DNA of 64,000 bases from Rhodoplanes tepidamans. GTDB taxonomy: Bacteria > Pseudomonadota > Alphaproteobacteria > Rhizobiales > Xanthobacteraceae. A program made the translations under genes and the position numbers. The notes below the pieces were generated by a model that was not told the DNA's origin, ran no database searches, and saw only the letters and a program-made list of their open reading frames with translations. The DNA lies in NCBI RefSeq assembly GCF_030813915.1, contig NZ_JAUSUJ010000004.1, positions 62,001 to 126,000 of the forward strand, written 5' to 3'. Numbering within the stretch: position 1 is the stretch's first letter; each line of letters begins with the position of its first letter. Of the stretch, positions 1 through 8,441 are shown one piece after another.

Positions 1-1068
1 GGACCGGAGGGTCGCGGCGAACTGGGCGTTGGTGTCGAGGAGCCGCGCGTTCGAGAGCGCGAGGGACTGCGAGTGCGCGGCGAGGTCGCGGCGCGAGACG
101 GCGAGCTGACGGAGCTGGCGGGCGAGCACGATCAGCAGGGCGAGCTGGCAGGTCAGCAGCGCGACCGCCCCGAAGGCCGCATAGGCCGAGCGCGACCGCC
201 ACGCCGCGAGCACGCCCGCCTCGGGCGACGTCACGGCGAGAACCAGCGGCAGGCTCGGCAGCGGCTGCACCGAGACCCAGCGGGTGACGCCGTCGAACGG
301 GCTGGACGGCGAGCGGTAGCTGCCGCCGCCGGCGGCGACCTGACCGTACCACGGCGAGCCGGCCGGGAAGCGGCGGCCGGCGCTGTGCGCGTCGGCGGGA
401 TAGCGCAGCAGCACCGTGCCGTTGCGGAGCGACAGCGTGAAGGTCTGGTCGGGCAGGAACCCGGCCATCAGATACAGGCGATCGAACCAGGCGGTCGCGA
501 CGCTGACCATCACGATGCCGCGGAACCCGCCGTCCGCCTCTTCGATCCGGCGGGCCAGCACCATCACCGACTCGCCCGAGATCCCCATCCGGGTCGGAAG
601 CGACACCTGCAGCGCATCGCGGCCGGCACCGCGGAGCGCGTCGAAATAGTGGGTGTCGGCCACGCCCGGCGCCGCACCGGGCACCGGGCGGGAGGAGCTG
701 ACGATCCGTCCGGAGGCGTCGGCGATCGCCATGCAGACGGTGTGCGGCATCGCCTGGATCTTCGCCGCCATCCAGTCGCGCAACGCCTGGGCGCTGAACT
801 GGCCCCCGAAGTCGTCGCCCGAGGTCACCGCGAAGATCTCGGCGAGCTCCCGGTAGTCGCGGACCACCCCGTCGACCTCGCGGATCGCGTGCTCGATCTG
901 TCCGGCCAGGAACGCCGCGGTGCTGCGATCGCTGCGCACCGCCTGGGCGATGGCGTCGGACCGGCTCTGCCAGACCGACAGCGCGACCGCCAGGGTGGCG
1001 ACCACGCAGACGAGGAGCGCGCTCACGAAGACGGTGCGGTGGCGAACGGGGTCGGCCGCCTCGGTCAT
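1..1068 (-). CDS. Membrane sensor protein with extracellular PDC/dCache-like domain, N-terminal part (cut by window edge)
   Basis: The minus strand reads open from an ATG at 1068 to the left edge, giving 356 codons without a stop. The start has a GAGGGG ribosome binding site about 6 bases upstream. The protein opens with a short cytoplasmic tail and a membrane helix (about residues 14-34), then a ~250-residue extracellular region with PDC/dCache-like features such as 'THYFDAL' and 'GISGESVMVLARRI'. A second helix (around 'FGAVALLTCQLALLIVLARQ') and a coiled linker follow. This is the input half of a sensor; the missing output could be a histidine kinase, diguanylate cyclase or PAS module. It lies 78 bp downstream of the chemotaxis receptor on the same strand and may share its transcript. 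The sensor class is inferred; the output domain is not visible. Confidence 0.75.
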   Translation of the reverse strand, partial: MTEAADPVRHRTVFVSALLVCVVATLAVALSVWQSRSDAIAQAVRSDRSTAAFLAGQIEHAIREVDGVVRDYRELAEIFAVTSGDDFGGQFSAQALRDWMAAKIQAMPHTVCMAIADASGRIVSSSRPVPGAAPGVADTHYFDALRGAGRDALQVSLPTRMGISGESVMVLARRIEEADGGFRGIVMVSVATAWFDRLYLMAGFLPDQTFTLSLRNGTVLLRYPADAHSAGRRFPAGSPWYGQVAAGGGSYRSPSSPFDGVTRWVSVQPLPSLPLVLAVTSPEAGVLAAWRSRSAYAAFGAVALLTCQLALLIVLARQLRQLAVSRRDLAAHSQSLALSNARLLDTNAQFAATLRS

Positions 1069-1146
1069 CGTCGTCCCCTCGTCCGCCGGCCGCGCCGGTG
1101 CGGTCGCCCGGTGCCGCCGGCGCGGGTCCGGTCGGGATGCATGCGG

Positions 1147-2829
1147 TCAGGCCGCCCGCACGGTCGCCAGGAAGGTCGCGAGCTCGCGGGCGAGCGCGTT
1201 GCTGTCCTTCGACAGCGACTGCGCCGACGACAGCACCTGGGCCGAGGCCGCGCCGGTCTCCTCGGCGCCCTGGTTGACGTCGGTCACGTTGGCGGCCACC
1301 TCGGTGGTGCCGCGCGCCGCCTCCTGGACGTTGCGGGCGATCTCGCCGGTGGCGGCGCCCTGCTCCTCGACGGCGGCCGCGATGGTGGAGGCGATCTCGG
1401 CGACGCGCCCGATGGTGCCGCCGATCTCCTTGATGGCCGCGACGGAGTCGTCGGTCGCCGCCTGCATGCCGGCGATCTGGGCCGAGATGTCGCCGGTCGC
1501 CTTGCCGGTCTGGGCGGCGAGCGCCTTGACCTCCTGGGCGACGACGGCGAAGCCCTTGCCGGCCTCGCCGGCCCGGGCCGCCTCGATGGTGGCGTTCAGC
1601 GCCAGGAGATTGGTCTGCTCGGCGATCGCCGTGATCAGCTTGACCACGTCGCCGATGCGCCCGGCCGCCTGGGACAGCTCGCCGATGCGGGCGTCGGTCC
1701 GCTCGGCCTGGCGCACGGCCTCGGCGGCGATGCGGGTCGACTCCTGCACCTGCCGGCTGATCTCGTTCACCGAGGCCGACAGCTCGTTGGTCGCGGAGGC
1801 GACGCTCTGGACGTTTCCGGAGGCCTGCTCGGAGGCGGCCGCGACGGCGCCGGCGCGCTCCTGGGTGGTCTGGGCAGTGCGCGACAGGGTGCCGGCCGCC
1901 GCCTCCAGCTCGGTCGCCGCCGAGGAGACCGCCTCGACGATGGTGCCGACCGCGCCCTCGAAGCGGTCCGCCATGCGGGCCATGTCGGCCTTGCGGGCGG
2001 CGGCGGCGTTCGCCTCCGCCTCCTGCTGCGCCCGGCGCAGCCGGAGCGTCTCGAGGCCGTTCTGCTTGAAGACCGCGACGCTGCGGGCCATCAGCCCGAC
2101 CTCGTCCTTGCGCTCGGTCCCGGCGACGTCGGCCTCGAGGTCGCCGCCGGCGAGCCGCTCCATGGTGCGCGACAGCACGCCGAGCGGGCGGGCGACGCCG
2201 AACTGCGCCACCGCGAAGGCGAGCGCCAGCACCAGCAGGGCGGCGGTGCCGATCGCCGTGACGGTCAGGCGGATGGTGTCGACGACCGCGGCGGAGGCTT
2301 CCGCGGAGCGGCGGTCGAGCGCCTGCTCGACATTCGCGGTGATCCTCTGCATGTGCTCGCGCAGGGCTGCCGTCGTCGCCACCATCGCCTTGGCGAGCCG
2401 CAGGGCTTCGACATTGTTGCCCGCCATGGACGCCTTGGCGACCGCGGCGGCATCGGCCTGCAGCGCCTCGAACCGGGCGAGGGCGTCGTCGAGCGGACCG
2501 ACGAAGCCGGGCAGGTTCTGCTTGGCGGCGGCGATGTGGTCGACGAAGCGCTTGCGGTTGGCCGCCATCTCCTCGGCGGTCCGCCGCATGTCGGCCATGT
2601 CGGTCTCGGCGATGATCCGCCACGTCAGGCGCCCGAGGTTGAACACCTCCTGGTTGGCGCGCTGGCCGGACTTCATGCCGGACACGTCCCGGACGAGGAT
2701 GTCGCTGTAGCTCGCATCGACCGCCGCCATGCGGGTCGAGGTGAACCACACCGCACCGCCCACGACCGCCAGGAGAAGCACGAAGCAGCCGAGGATCTTG
2801 TAGAGGATCTTGACGTTGGACAGAGACAT
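1147..2829 (-). CDS. Methyl-accepting chemotaxis protein
   Basis: A 560-residue transmembrane chemoreceptor. Two membrane helices (about residues 10-31 and 188-210) flank a ~155-residue, mainly helical periplasmic sensor of four-helix-bundle type. A HAMP domain (about 211-263) follows, then a long cytoplasmic coiled coil. The hairpin tip that contacts CheA/CheW is the highly conserved '[19 protein letters not shown]'. The start is the ATG at 2829, because a GGGAGCG ribosome binding site precedes it and the membrane anchor begins at once; a longer in-frame extension upstream has unlikely composition. The ligand cannot be told from sequence. There are no other chemotaxis genes nearby, so it probably feeds a pathway encoded elsewhere. 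Confidence 0.95.
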   Translation of the reverse strand: MSLSNVKILYKILGCFVLLLAVVGGAVWFTSTRMAAVDASYSDILVRDVSGMKSGQRANQEVFNLGRLTWRIIAETDMADMRRTAEEMAANRKRFVDHIAAAKQNLPGFVGPLDDALARFEALQADAAAVAKASMAGNNVEALRLAKAMVATTAALREHMQRITANVEQALDRRSAEASAAVVDTIRLTVTAIGTAALLVLALAFAVAQFGVARPLGVLSRTMERLAGGDLEADVAGTERKDEVGLMARSVAVFKQNGLETLRLRRAQQEAEANAAAARKADMARMADRFEGAVGTIVEAVSSAATELEAAAGTLSRTAQTTQERAGAVAAASEQASGNVQSVASATNELSASVNEISRQVQESTRIAAEAVRQAERTDARIGELSQAAGRIGDVVKLITAIAEQTNLLALNATIEAARAGEAGKGFAVVAQEVKALAAQTGKATGDISAQIAGMQAATDDSVAAIKEIGGTIGRVAEIASTIAAAVEEQGAATGEIARNVQEAARGTTEVAANVTDVNQGAEETGAASAQVLSSAQSLSKDSNALARELATFLATVRAA

Positions 2830-2890
2830 GGGTCGCTCCCGAGGCGGCCGCGCCCGCGGCGCCGCCGCCCTCCGTGGTGATCGTTCGAAG

Positions 2891-3343
2891 TCAGATGTCG
2901 CCGGCGGCGCGCTTCCGGCGGCCCGGCTCGGACCGCCACCAGCCGCGCTCGCGCCGGGTCCAGCGGGCCGGCGAGGCGGACACGCCGGCGTCACGGCTGC
3001 CATCGCCGTGCCCGTCCTCGGTCCACCCGCCCGCCTCCGGCGCGCCGGAGCCGCCGCCGCCGCGCTCGAGGGCTGCCTCCAGCCGTTCCAGATCGGCCAG
3101 CACGGCCTCGTGCTCGGCGCGCAGCCGGGCGAGCAGCTGCCGCCGCCGGCCGGCCTGGCCGTCGCCCGCCGCGGCGTCCGCGCCCGGAAGCGCGGCGACC
3201 ATCTCGGTGATGCACCGGGAATAGGTATCGAGAACCGTGCCGAGGCGGGGCAGGTCGGCGCGGAGCACGCACAGGGCCATGCGCTCCAGCTCGGTGCGCG
3301 CCTTGCGCCGGTCCGGTCGACGGGATCGTTCGGAAATCGTCAT
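2891..3343 (-). CDS. Hypothetical protein, helical, Arg-rich tail
   Basis: An open frame of 150 residues upstream of the chemoreceptor and on the same strand. Residues about 8-45 form a helical segment ('[20 protein letters not shown]'), and about 65-95 an Arg/Glu/Leu heptad pattern suggesting a coiled coil. The last 50 residues are low complexity, rich in Gly, Arg and Trp. I do not recognise a family. The ATG at 3343 opens beside the AT-richer intergenic block that also serves the divergent TPR gene, which supports a real transcript start. The GC-rich tail could be noncoding read-through, so the C-terminus is less certain than the N-terminus. Confidence 0.5.
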   Translation of the reverse strand: MTISERSRRPDRRKARTELERMALCVLRADLPRLGTVLDTYSRCITEMVAALPGADAAAGDGQAGRRRQLLARLRAEHEAVLADLERLEAALERGGGGSGAPEAGGWTEDGHGDGSRDAGVSASPARWTRRERGWWRSEPGRRKRAAGDI

Positions 3344-3634
3344 CGCGGGTCCGCTGGTCTGCCGATGAATGTCGCGGCAGGGTCCGGCCCGGATGGTTTC
3401 GCGTTTCTTACTTCCAGGCGGTCGTGGCTGTCAGATGACGGTCAGGCGGGATCCGGAGCAGAAGACGGAGGTCTAAAAATACCTATAGGTTGATGAGAAT
3501 CAAAGTAGACGCCGGTCCCGATGATCAATGAGTATTTCTCGTGATTTAAAAGCAGAAGTTGTTGTGGCTGCTAGATCGGACCGCAGACAGTCGGCCTCGC
3601 ACGCCTGCTTTGGCTTAATTCCGGTGTATTAAAC
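3344..3634. promoter_or_regulatory. Divergent AT-richer intergenic region with a perfect 10-bp palindrome
   Basis: This 291-bp gap separates the hypothetical gene on the minus strand from the TPR gene on the plus strand. Bases 3470-3635 are much richer in A/T than the flanks. They contain the perfect palindrome ACCTATAGGT at 3481-3490 and AT-rich hexamers near 3540-3550 and 3611-3633. It very likely carries promoters for both genes, but I cannot fix -35/-10 pairs with confidence. No RNA gene was recognised. Confidence 0.4.
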
Positions 3635-5446
3635 GTGCTCCATCACGATGCGAACTCGCGTCCGCCGGAAGCCGAGGTGCGCGCGGCCCTGGCCAGGATC
3701 ACGGCCAGTCAGCGGTTCCGCGATTCGCCGCAGATCGCCGCCTTCCTGACCTACGTGGTCGAGCGGACGCTGGCCGGCAAGGCGGAGCAGATCAAGGGCT
3801 ACACGATCGCCGTCGAGGCATTCGGGCGCGACGCGAGCTTCGATCCCAATAGCCAGTCCATCGTCCGCACCGAGGCGGCGCGGCTGCGCCAGGAGCTCGC
3901 CCGCTACTATGCCGAGCCGGGCCGCGACGACCCGATCCGCATCGAGCTGCCGCGCGGACGCTACGTGCCGGTGTTCGTGCGTCGCGCCGTGCCGGACTGC
4001 GACGTGACGCCGGACCGCGACGCGGCCGCGGAGCCGGCGACGGCCCCGGTGCCGCCCGCTCCTCCGGCCGTCGTCACGCCTCCGCCCGTGTCCGCCCCGC
4101 CGGCGGCGCGCCGCCGGTTCCAGATCGCGCCGGCCTGGTTCGTGGTTCTCGCCTTCGTCGGCTACGGGCTGTTCGACGCCGCGGTTCTCCATGGCTGGAC
4201 TCCCTGGCGGCCCACCGCGTCCTCCGCCGGCCCGGCCGCCGGGACCGCCCGCCGCCACCGCGACGAGCCGTGGATCACGGTCGCGCCGGTGACCACCGTC
4301 GGGCCGGGCGCCGGCCTGAGCCTCAGTCCGGCCGGACTGCGCCACAAGCTGACCGACGCGCTGTCCCGTTTCGAGGACATCGTCGTGGTCGCGGCCGAAC
4401 CGGCCGCGCCGGAGACCGGCCTCGTCGATCCGGCGGCCGGCGTCGACTACGTCCTGGTTCCGACCCTGGTCCGCCTGGGCGACCGGACGATCCTGCGCCT
4501 GCGCCTGCTCGGCCTGCCGAACCGCCTCGTCGTGTGGGCCGACGAGTTCCCGGTCGAGGCCGAGAACGACGGACCCGACGGGCCGTTCCGCCGGATCGTG
4601 CTGGAGGTCACCAGCGCCCTGCTGCAGCCGTTCGGCGTCATCCCGGCGGCCGAGCGGCGCAAGCGCGGCGACCGCCCGCCGGCCGCCTACGACTGCGTTC
4701 TCGATGCCGCCGAGGTCGCCCGCTACTTCGATCCGGAGCGGCGCGAGCGGACCCGGGCGTGCCTCGAGCAGGCGATCCAGGACGATCCGGGCTTCGCCTA
4801 CGGCCACGTGCTGCTCGCCCGACTGCATTTCCGCGACTACGTCTTCGGCTTCGCCGAGGCCGACATCCTCGAACGGTCGCTCGCACTGACGCGGCGGGCG
4901 GTCGAGCTGGCGCCGACCAGTGCACGGGCGCACTACACGCTGATGCACATCCAGGTGGCGCGCGGCCATGTCGCGCGCGGCCTCGCCCACGGCGACACGG
5001 CGCTGGAGCTCAATCCCTACGACGTGCGCGTGCTGATGCAGGTCGGCGGCCAGCTCGTCGCCGCCGGGCAGGTCGAGCGCGGCCTCGCGCTGCTGCGCCA
5101 GGCCCGCCGCAGCACGGTGTCGAACCCGCTGCCGCTGACCTGGTCGATGTTCCTGGCGGCGTTCCTGACCCACGACCTCGCCGGCATGGCGACCAGCGTG
5201 GATCAGATGCCCGGCGCCTACGACTTCAACGCGCTCGCCCGCGCCCTCTTTCTCGCCGCGAGCGGCGACCTGGCGAGCGCGCGCGCCGTGCTGGCGCCGC
5301 TGAAGGCCCGCCGCTCGCCATGGACCGAGCAGCCGCGTGCGCTGTTCGCCCGCTTCATCCCGGCGCCCGGGATCGTCGAGCGACTCGCCGACAGTCTCGA
5401 CCGGATCATGGTGGAGGGCGCGGAGGAGACGGCGACGATCCGCTGA
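3635..5446 (+). CDS. TPR protein with winged-helix-like N-terminal domain and one membrane helix
   Basis: A 603-residue protein from a GTG start. Residues about 10-113 form a conserved head ('QIKGYTIAVEAFGRD', 'IVRTEAARLRQELARYY', 'IELPRGRYVPVF'). This head is often annotated as the N-terminus of adenylate-cyclase-like or TPR regulators in Alphaproteobacteria, where it is thought to resemble a winged DNA-binding domain. A Pro/Ala linker and a single membrane helix (about 163-185) follow. The C-terminal ~400 residues are periplasmic and have a TolB-like section followed by tetratricopeptide-type helices ('ARAHYTLMHIQVARGHVARG'). The plan, cytoplasmic head plus periplasmic TPR, suggests ToxR/CadC-like membrane signalling; that role is inferred. 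Confidence 0.8.
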   Translation: MLHHDANSRPPEAEVRAALARITASQRFRDSPQIAAFLTYVVERTLAGKAEQIKGYTIAVEAFGRDASFDPNSQSIVRTEAARLRQELARYYAEPGRDDPIRIELPRGRYVPVFVRRAVPDCDVTPDRDAAAEPATAPVPPAPPAVVTPPPVSAPPAARRRFQIAPAWFVVLAFVGYGLFDAAVLHGWTPWRPTASSAGPAAGTARRHRDEPWITVAPVTTVGPGAGLSLSPAGLRHKLTDALSRFEDIVVVAAEPAAPETGLVDPAAGVDYVLVPTLVRLGDRTILRLRLLGLPNRLVVWADEFPVEAENDGPDGPFRRIVLEVTSALLQPFGVIPAAERRKRGDRPPAAYDCVLDAAEVARYFDPERRERTRACLEQAIQDDPGFAYGHVLLARLHFRDYVFGFAEADILERSLALTRRAVELAPTSARAHYTLMHIQVARGHVARGLAHGDTALELNPYDVRVLMQVGGQLVAAGQVERGLALLRQARRSTVSNPLPLTWSMFLAAFLTHDLAGMATSVDQMPGAYDFNALARALFLAASGDLASARAVLAPLKARRSPWTEQPRALFARFIPAPGIVERLADSLDRIMVEGAEETATIR

Positions 5447-5510
5447 CCGGACGCGCCGGCGCGAGTGCAGCCGGGCGGATCCGCGGGCCGATGGCGGCGC
5501 GAGCCGCGGC

Positions 5511-5590
5511 CGGATCACGTCGAGGTCAGACGAGGTCAGATCGCGTCAGATGGCGTCGGATGACGGCAGATCACGTCAGATGACGTAGAC
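5511..5590. repeat. Tandem 10-bp repeat (about seven to eight units) at the 3' end of cysE
   Basis: From 5511 the sequence falls into decamers of consensus nnCGTCAGAT: cgaggtcaga twice, tcgcgtcaga, tggcgtcgga, tgacggcaga, tcacgtcaga, then tgacgtagac. The period is exactly 10 bases. The array runs over the last codons and stop of cysE (stop at 5576-5578), so part of it is translated. The TPR gene ends at 5446, so the array sits between convergent genes. Confidence 0.8.
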
Positions 5591-6433
5591 GAAGGACTCG
5601 TAGGCGTCCTCGCCGAGGATCTGGTCCATGCTGCGCGCCGGCTCGGCGCAGCCGGCGGTGCCGACCACCTTGGCCGGCACGCCGGCGACCGTGGTCGCCG
5701 GGGGCACCGGCTTGAGCACCACGGAGCCGGCCGCGATGCGGGCGCAGTGACCGATCTCGATGTTGCCGAGAATCTTGGCCCCGGCGCCGATCAGCACGCC
5801 GTTGTGGATCTTCGGGTGGCGGTCGCCGGTCTCGTTGCCGGTGCCGCCGAGCGTCACGGCCTGCAGGATCGAGACGTTGTCGCCGACCACCGCGGTGGCG
5901 CCGACGACGAGCCCGGTGGCGTGGTCGAGGAAGATGCCCTGGCCGAACGGCGCCGCCGGATGGATGTCGGTCTGGAACACCTCGGACGAGCGGCTCTGCA
6001 GCCACAGCGCCAGGTCGCGCCGCTCGCGCCGCCACGCCCAGTGCGCCAGCCGGTGGCACTGGATGGCGTGGAAGCCCTTGTAGAACAGCACCGGCTCGAT
6101 CAGCCGCGACGTCGCCGGGTCGCGGTCGAGCACCGCCAGCACGTCGGCCCGCACGGCGCGGCCGATCGTCGGATCCTCCGCATGGGCGCGCAGGAAGGCG
6201 TCGCGCAGGATCGCCCCCGAGATGTCGGCATTGGCGAGCCGCGCCGCGATGCGCCGGGCCACCGCGTCTTCGAAGCCGTCGGCCCCGAGGATCGTCGACA
6301 TGATCAGGGCGCCGAACTCGGGCGCATTCGCCAGCATGGTCTCCGCCTCGTCGCGCAGGCGGGTCCAGATGCGGTCGCCCCCGACGGCCGGACGGCGGGC
6401 CGGATGGGCATGCAGGGGAGTCGCGATGCTCAC
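5576..6433 (-). CDS. cysE: Serine O-acetyltransferase
   Basis: CysE makes O-acetylserine from serine and acetyl-CoA, the first committed step of cysteine synthesis. The 285-residue product has the helical SATase N-terminal domain followed by a left-handed beta-helix built from hexapeptide repeats ('HPAAPFGQGIFLDHATGLVV', 'KIHNGVLIGAGAKILGNIEI'). Catalytic-site features 'DIHPAA' and 'DHATG' are present. I chose the GTG at 6433 because AAAGGA lies 5 bases upstream; a reading extended to an ATG at 6505 would translate the 19-bp tandem repeat that precedes the gene. Length is normal for the family. It is monocistronic and convergent with the TPR gene. Confidence 0.93.
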   Translation of the reverse strand: MSIATPLHAHPARRPAVGGDRIWTRLRDEAETMLANAPEFGALIMSTILGADGFEDAVARRIAARLANADISGAILRDAFLRAHAEDPTIGRAVRADVLAVLDRDPATSRLIEPVLFYKGFHAIQCHRLAHWAWRRERRDLALWLQSRSSEVFQTDIHPAAPFGQGIFLDHATGLVVGATAVVGDNVSILQAVTLGGTGNETGDRHPKIHNGVLIGAGAKILGNIEIGHCARIAAGSVVLKPVPPATTVAGVPAKVVGTAGCAEPARSMDQILGEDAYESFVYVI

Positions 6434-6440
6434 GAGCGTC

Positions 6441-6478
6441 CTTTCGACAAGTCGTCCGACTTTCGAGAAGTCGTCCGA
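6441..6478 (-). repeat. cysE: Two tandem 19-bp units directly upstream of the cysE start
   Basis: On the plus strand the units are CTTTCGACAAGTCGTCCGA (6441-6459) and CTTTCGAGAAGTCGTCCGA (6460-6478). They abut each other and differ at one base. The inner copy contributes the cysE ribosome binding site. Position and spacing (just under two helical turns) suit an operator or an mRNA leader element that controls cysE; this is inference. Confidence 0.75.
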
Positions 6479-6768
6479 TCCGACAAACGTCCGGCGCCCG
6501 GGCACGCGCGGAATTCGAGAAGCGGATCAGCATGTCGGCTCGCACCCCGTCCCTGTCAAGGAAACGGCGTCCTCTTCTTATGGTTCATGGCAGCATGATT
6601 ATGCTACGCAGTTCTCCCAAGGCCTTGCGGCGCCGAGAGTCTTCATGGTGCGCCGCGGCACCGGCCGTAGTTGCCCGGAATAGTTCCAGCCTCGCGCCGG
6701 AGTAGGATGGACCCGTCGCGCGCCGCATGCGCGGGCGGCGCGGCGCTCCTTCGCGTCACGGGACCGTC

Positions 6769-7431
6769 ATGACCAAGCCAGCCGAACCGACCTGCGCCGA
6801 CTGCGGGCAGCTCGCCTGCCATCGCCCCGAGCGCCCGGCGCCGGACTTCTGCCTCGGCGCGGCGACGCCGCCCGAGCTGCTGGCCGGCACTGTCGCGGGC
6901 TATCGCGACGAAGGCGAGGACGCCGTGCTGGCGCGCGCCGCCGCCGCGGTCGAGGGCCTCTACTACGGCAAGCTCACCCGGGTCGAGGAGACGCTCGCCT
7001 TCGCCCGCCGCATCGGGGCGCAGCGGATCGGCATCGCCACCTGCGTCGGCCTGATCGAGGAGACCCGGCTGTTCGCCACCATCCTGCGGCGCGGCGGCTT
7101 CACGCCGCTGACCGTGCTGTGCAAGATCGGCGGCACCGACAAGACCGACATCGGCGTGCCCGACGACCTGAAGATCAGGCCCGGCGACTACGAGGCCTGC
7201 TGCAATCCGGTCCTGCAGGCGAAGACGCTGAACGCGCGCAAGACCGACCTCAACGTCATCGTCGGCCTGTGCGTCGGCCACGACGCGCTGTTCTGCAAGC
7301 ACTCCGAGGCCCCGGTCACCACCCTGATCACCAAGGACCGGGTGCTCGGCCACAATCCGGTCGCCGCCCTCTACACGGCGAAGAGCTACAGCCGGCGGGT
7401 GATGGACGAGGAGCGGCTGAAGGGCCTGTGA
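6769..7431 (+). CDS. DUF1847 domain protein, probable metal-binding
   Basis: A 220-residue cytoplasmic protein rich in cysteine: 'CADCGQLACH' near the N-terminus, then 'TCVGLI', 'CKIGG', 'YEACCNPVLQA', 'GLCVGHDALFCKHS'. This matches the DUF1847 family, found in bacteria and archaea and presumed to bind metal, without a known reaction. The ATG at 6769 is preferred over an in-frame ATG 14 codons upstream, because conserved sequence starts here and a GGGACC motif lies just before. It stands alone between cysE (divergent) and pyrophosphatase. Confidence 0.8.
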   Translation: MTKPAEPTCADCGQLACHRPERPAPDFCLGAATPPELLAGTVAGYRDEGEDAVLARAAAAVEGLYYGKLTRVEETLAFARRIGAQRIGIATCVGLIEETRLFATILRRGGFTPLTVLCKIGGTDKTDIGVPDDLKIRPGDYEACCNPVLQAKTLNARKTDLNVIVGLCVGHDALFCKHSEAPVTTLITKDRVLGHNPVAALYTAKSYSRRVMDEERLKGL

Positions 7432-7618
7432 GCCGCGCCGGCCGCCGGCGGGGCGCCGACGACGAGGCCGGCCCGGGAGCGACCAAGGTCGTACGACTCT
7501 CGGCCATGCGGCGATCGGCGGCCGCGAAACCTGTTGTGGCGGGTCGGCCCGGCGCAGTAATCAGGCGTGACGGCGCCCGCCACCGGAGCGCCGGGACCCG
7601 CCTGCCCACGGAGCCGCC

Positions 7619-8167
7619 ATGAACCTCGCCGAGATCTCGCCCGGCCGCAACCCGCCCAAGGACCTCCACGTCGTCATCGAGATCCCGCAAGGCGGCGAGC
7701 CGGTGAAGTACGAGATCGACAAGTCGTCGGGCGCCCTGTTCGTCGACCGCTTTCTCCACACGGCGATGTTCTATCCCGGCAACTACGGCTTCGTGCCCAA
7801 CACGCTGTCGCCCGACGGCGATCCGCTCGACGTGCTGGTGGTCAACCGGGTGCCGGTGTTTCCCGGCGCCGTCATCCGCTGCCGTCCGGTCGCCGCGCTG
7901 CTGATGGAGGACGAGGCGGGCGGCGACGAGAAGGTCATCGCCGTGCCGGTGGACGATCTCCACCCCTTCTACACCGACGTGAGGAGCCACGAGGATCTGC
8001 CTCCGATCATGCGCGAGCAGATCGCCCACTTCTTCCAGCACTACAAGGATCTGGAGAAGGGCAAGTGGGTCACGATCGTGAAATGGGTGGGCGCCGAGGC
8101 GGCCGAGAAGCTGGTCGTCGAGGCGATCGCCCGGGCCGAGGCCAAGGCCGAGATCGCCGGCCGCTGA
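7619..8167 (+). CDS. ppa: Inorganic pyrophosphatase
   Basis: A soluble family I pyrophosphatase of 182 residues that hydrolyses diphosphate and pulls biosynthetic reactions forward. The family signature 'DGDPLDVLV' carries the Mg-binding aspartates. Conserved 'YEIDKSSG', '[11 protein letters not shown]' and '[15 protein letters not shown]' are also present. Length is typical for proteobacterial hexameric enzymes. The start ATG at 7619 gives '[13 protein letters not shown]', the usual N-terminus. A strong terminator follows at 8207, so this gene is its own unit. Confidence 0.96.
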   Translation: MNLAEISPGRNPPKDLHVVIEIPQGGEPVKYEIDKSSGALFVDRFLHTAMFYPGNYGFVPNTLSPDGDPLDVLVVNRVPVFPGAVIRCRPVAALLMEDEAGGDEKVIAVPVDDLHPFYTDVRSHEDLPPIMREQIAHFFQHYKDLEKGKWVTIVKWVGAEAAEKLVVEAIARAEAKAEIAGR

Positions 8168-8206
8168 TCCCGCCGGCGCACCACGGCACATCCGCTGCAC
8201 GTCTTC

Positions 8207-8231
8207 GGGCCGCCTTCGGGCGGCCCTTTTC
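8207..8231 (+). terminator. Rho-independent terminator of ppa
   Basis: A perfect 8-bp stem GGGCCGCC / GGCGGCCC (8207-8214 and 8219-8226) with a TTCG tetraloop, followed at once by TTTTC. It lies 40 bp after the ppa stop codon. Confidence 0.9.
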
Positions 8232-8441
8232 GTTCGGCCGCCGCGTGCGGCGCACGCTGCGGGGCGGGCCGAACGAACCGGAGCGGCCCGCCCGTTCACG
8301 AACGAGAACCGGTGGGCGGTCGCCCCGACAATGCCCCGGTTTGGGGCTGACATGCCGACCGAGCGTCTTCCGCCGCGCCCGGCTCCGCCGCGGCGCGCAT
8401 CGCCCGTCCGTCTCTCCTTCGGCAACCGACAGGACTGCACC

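Noticed and set aside
73-2880. A 935-codon plus-strand frame over the sensor and chemoreceptor genes
   Set aside because: It is the antisense shadow of two clear minus-strand genes; the protein is Arg/Gly/Ala-rich without any domain.
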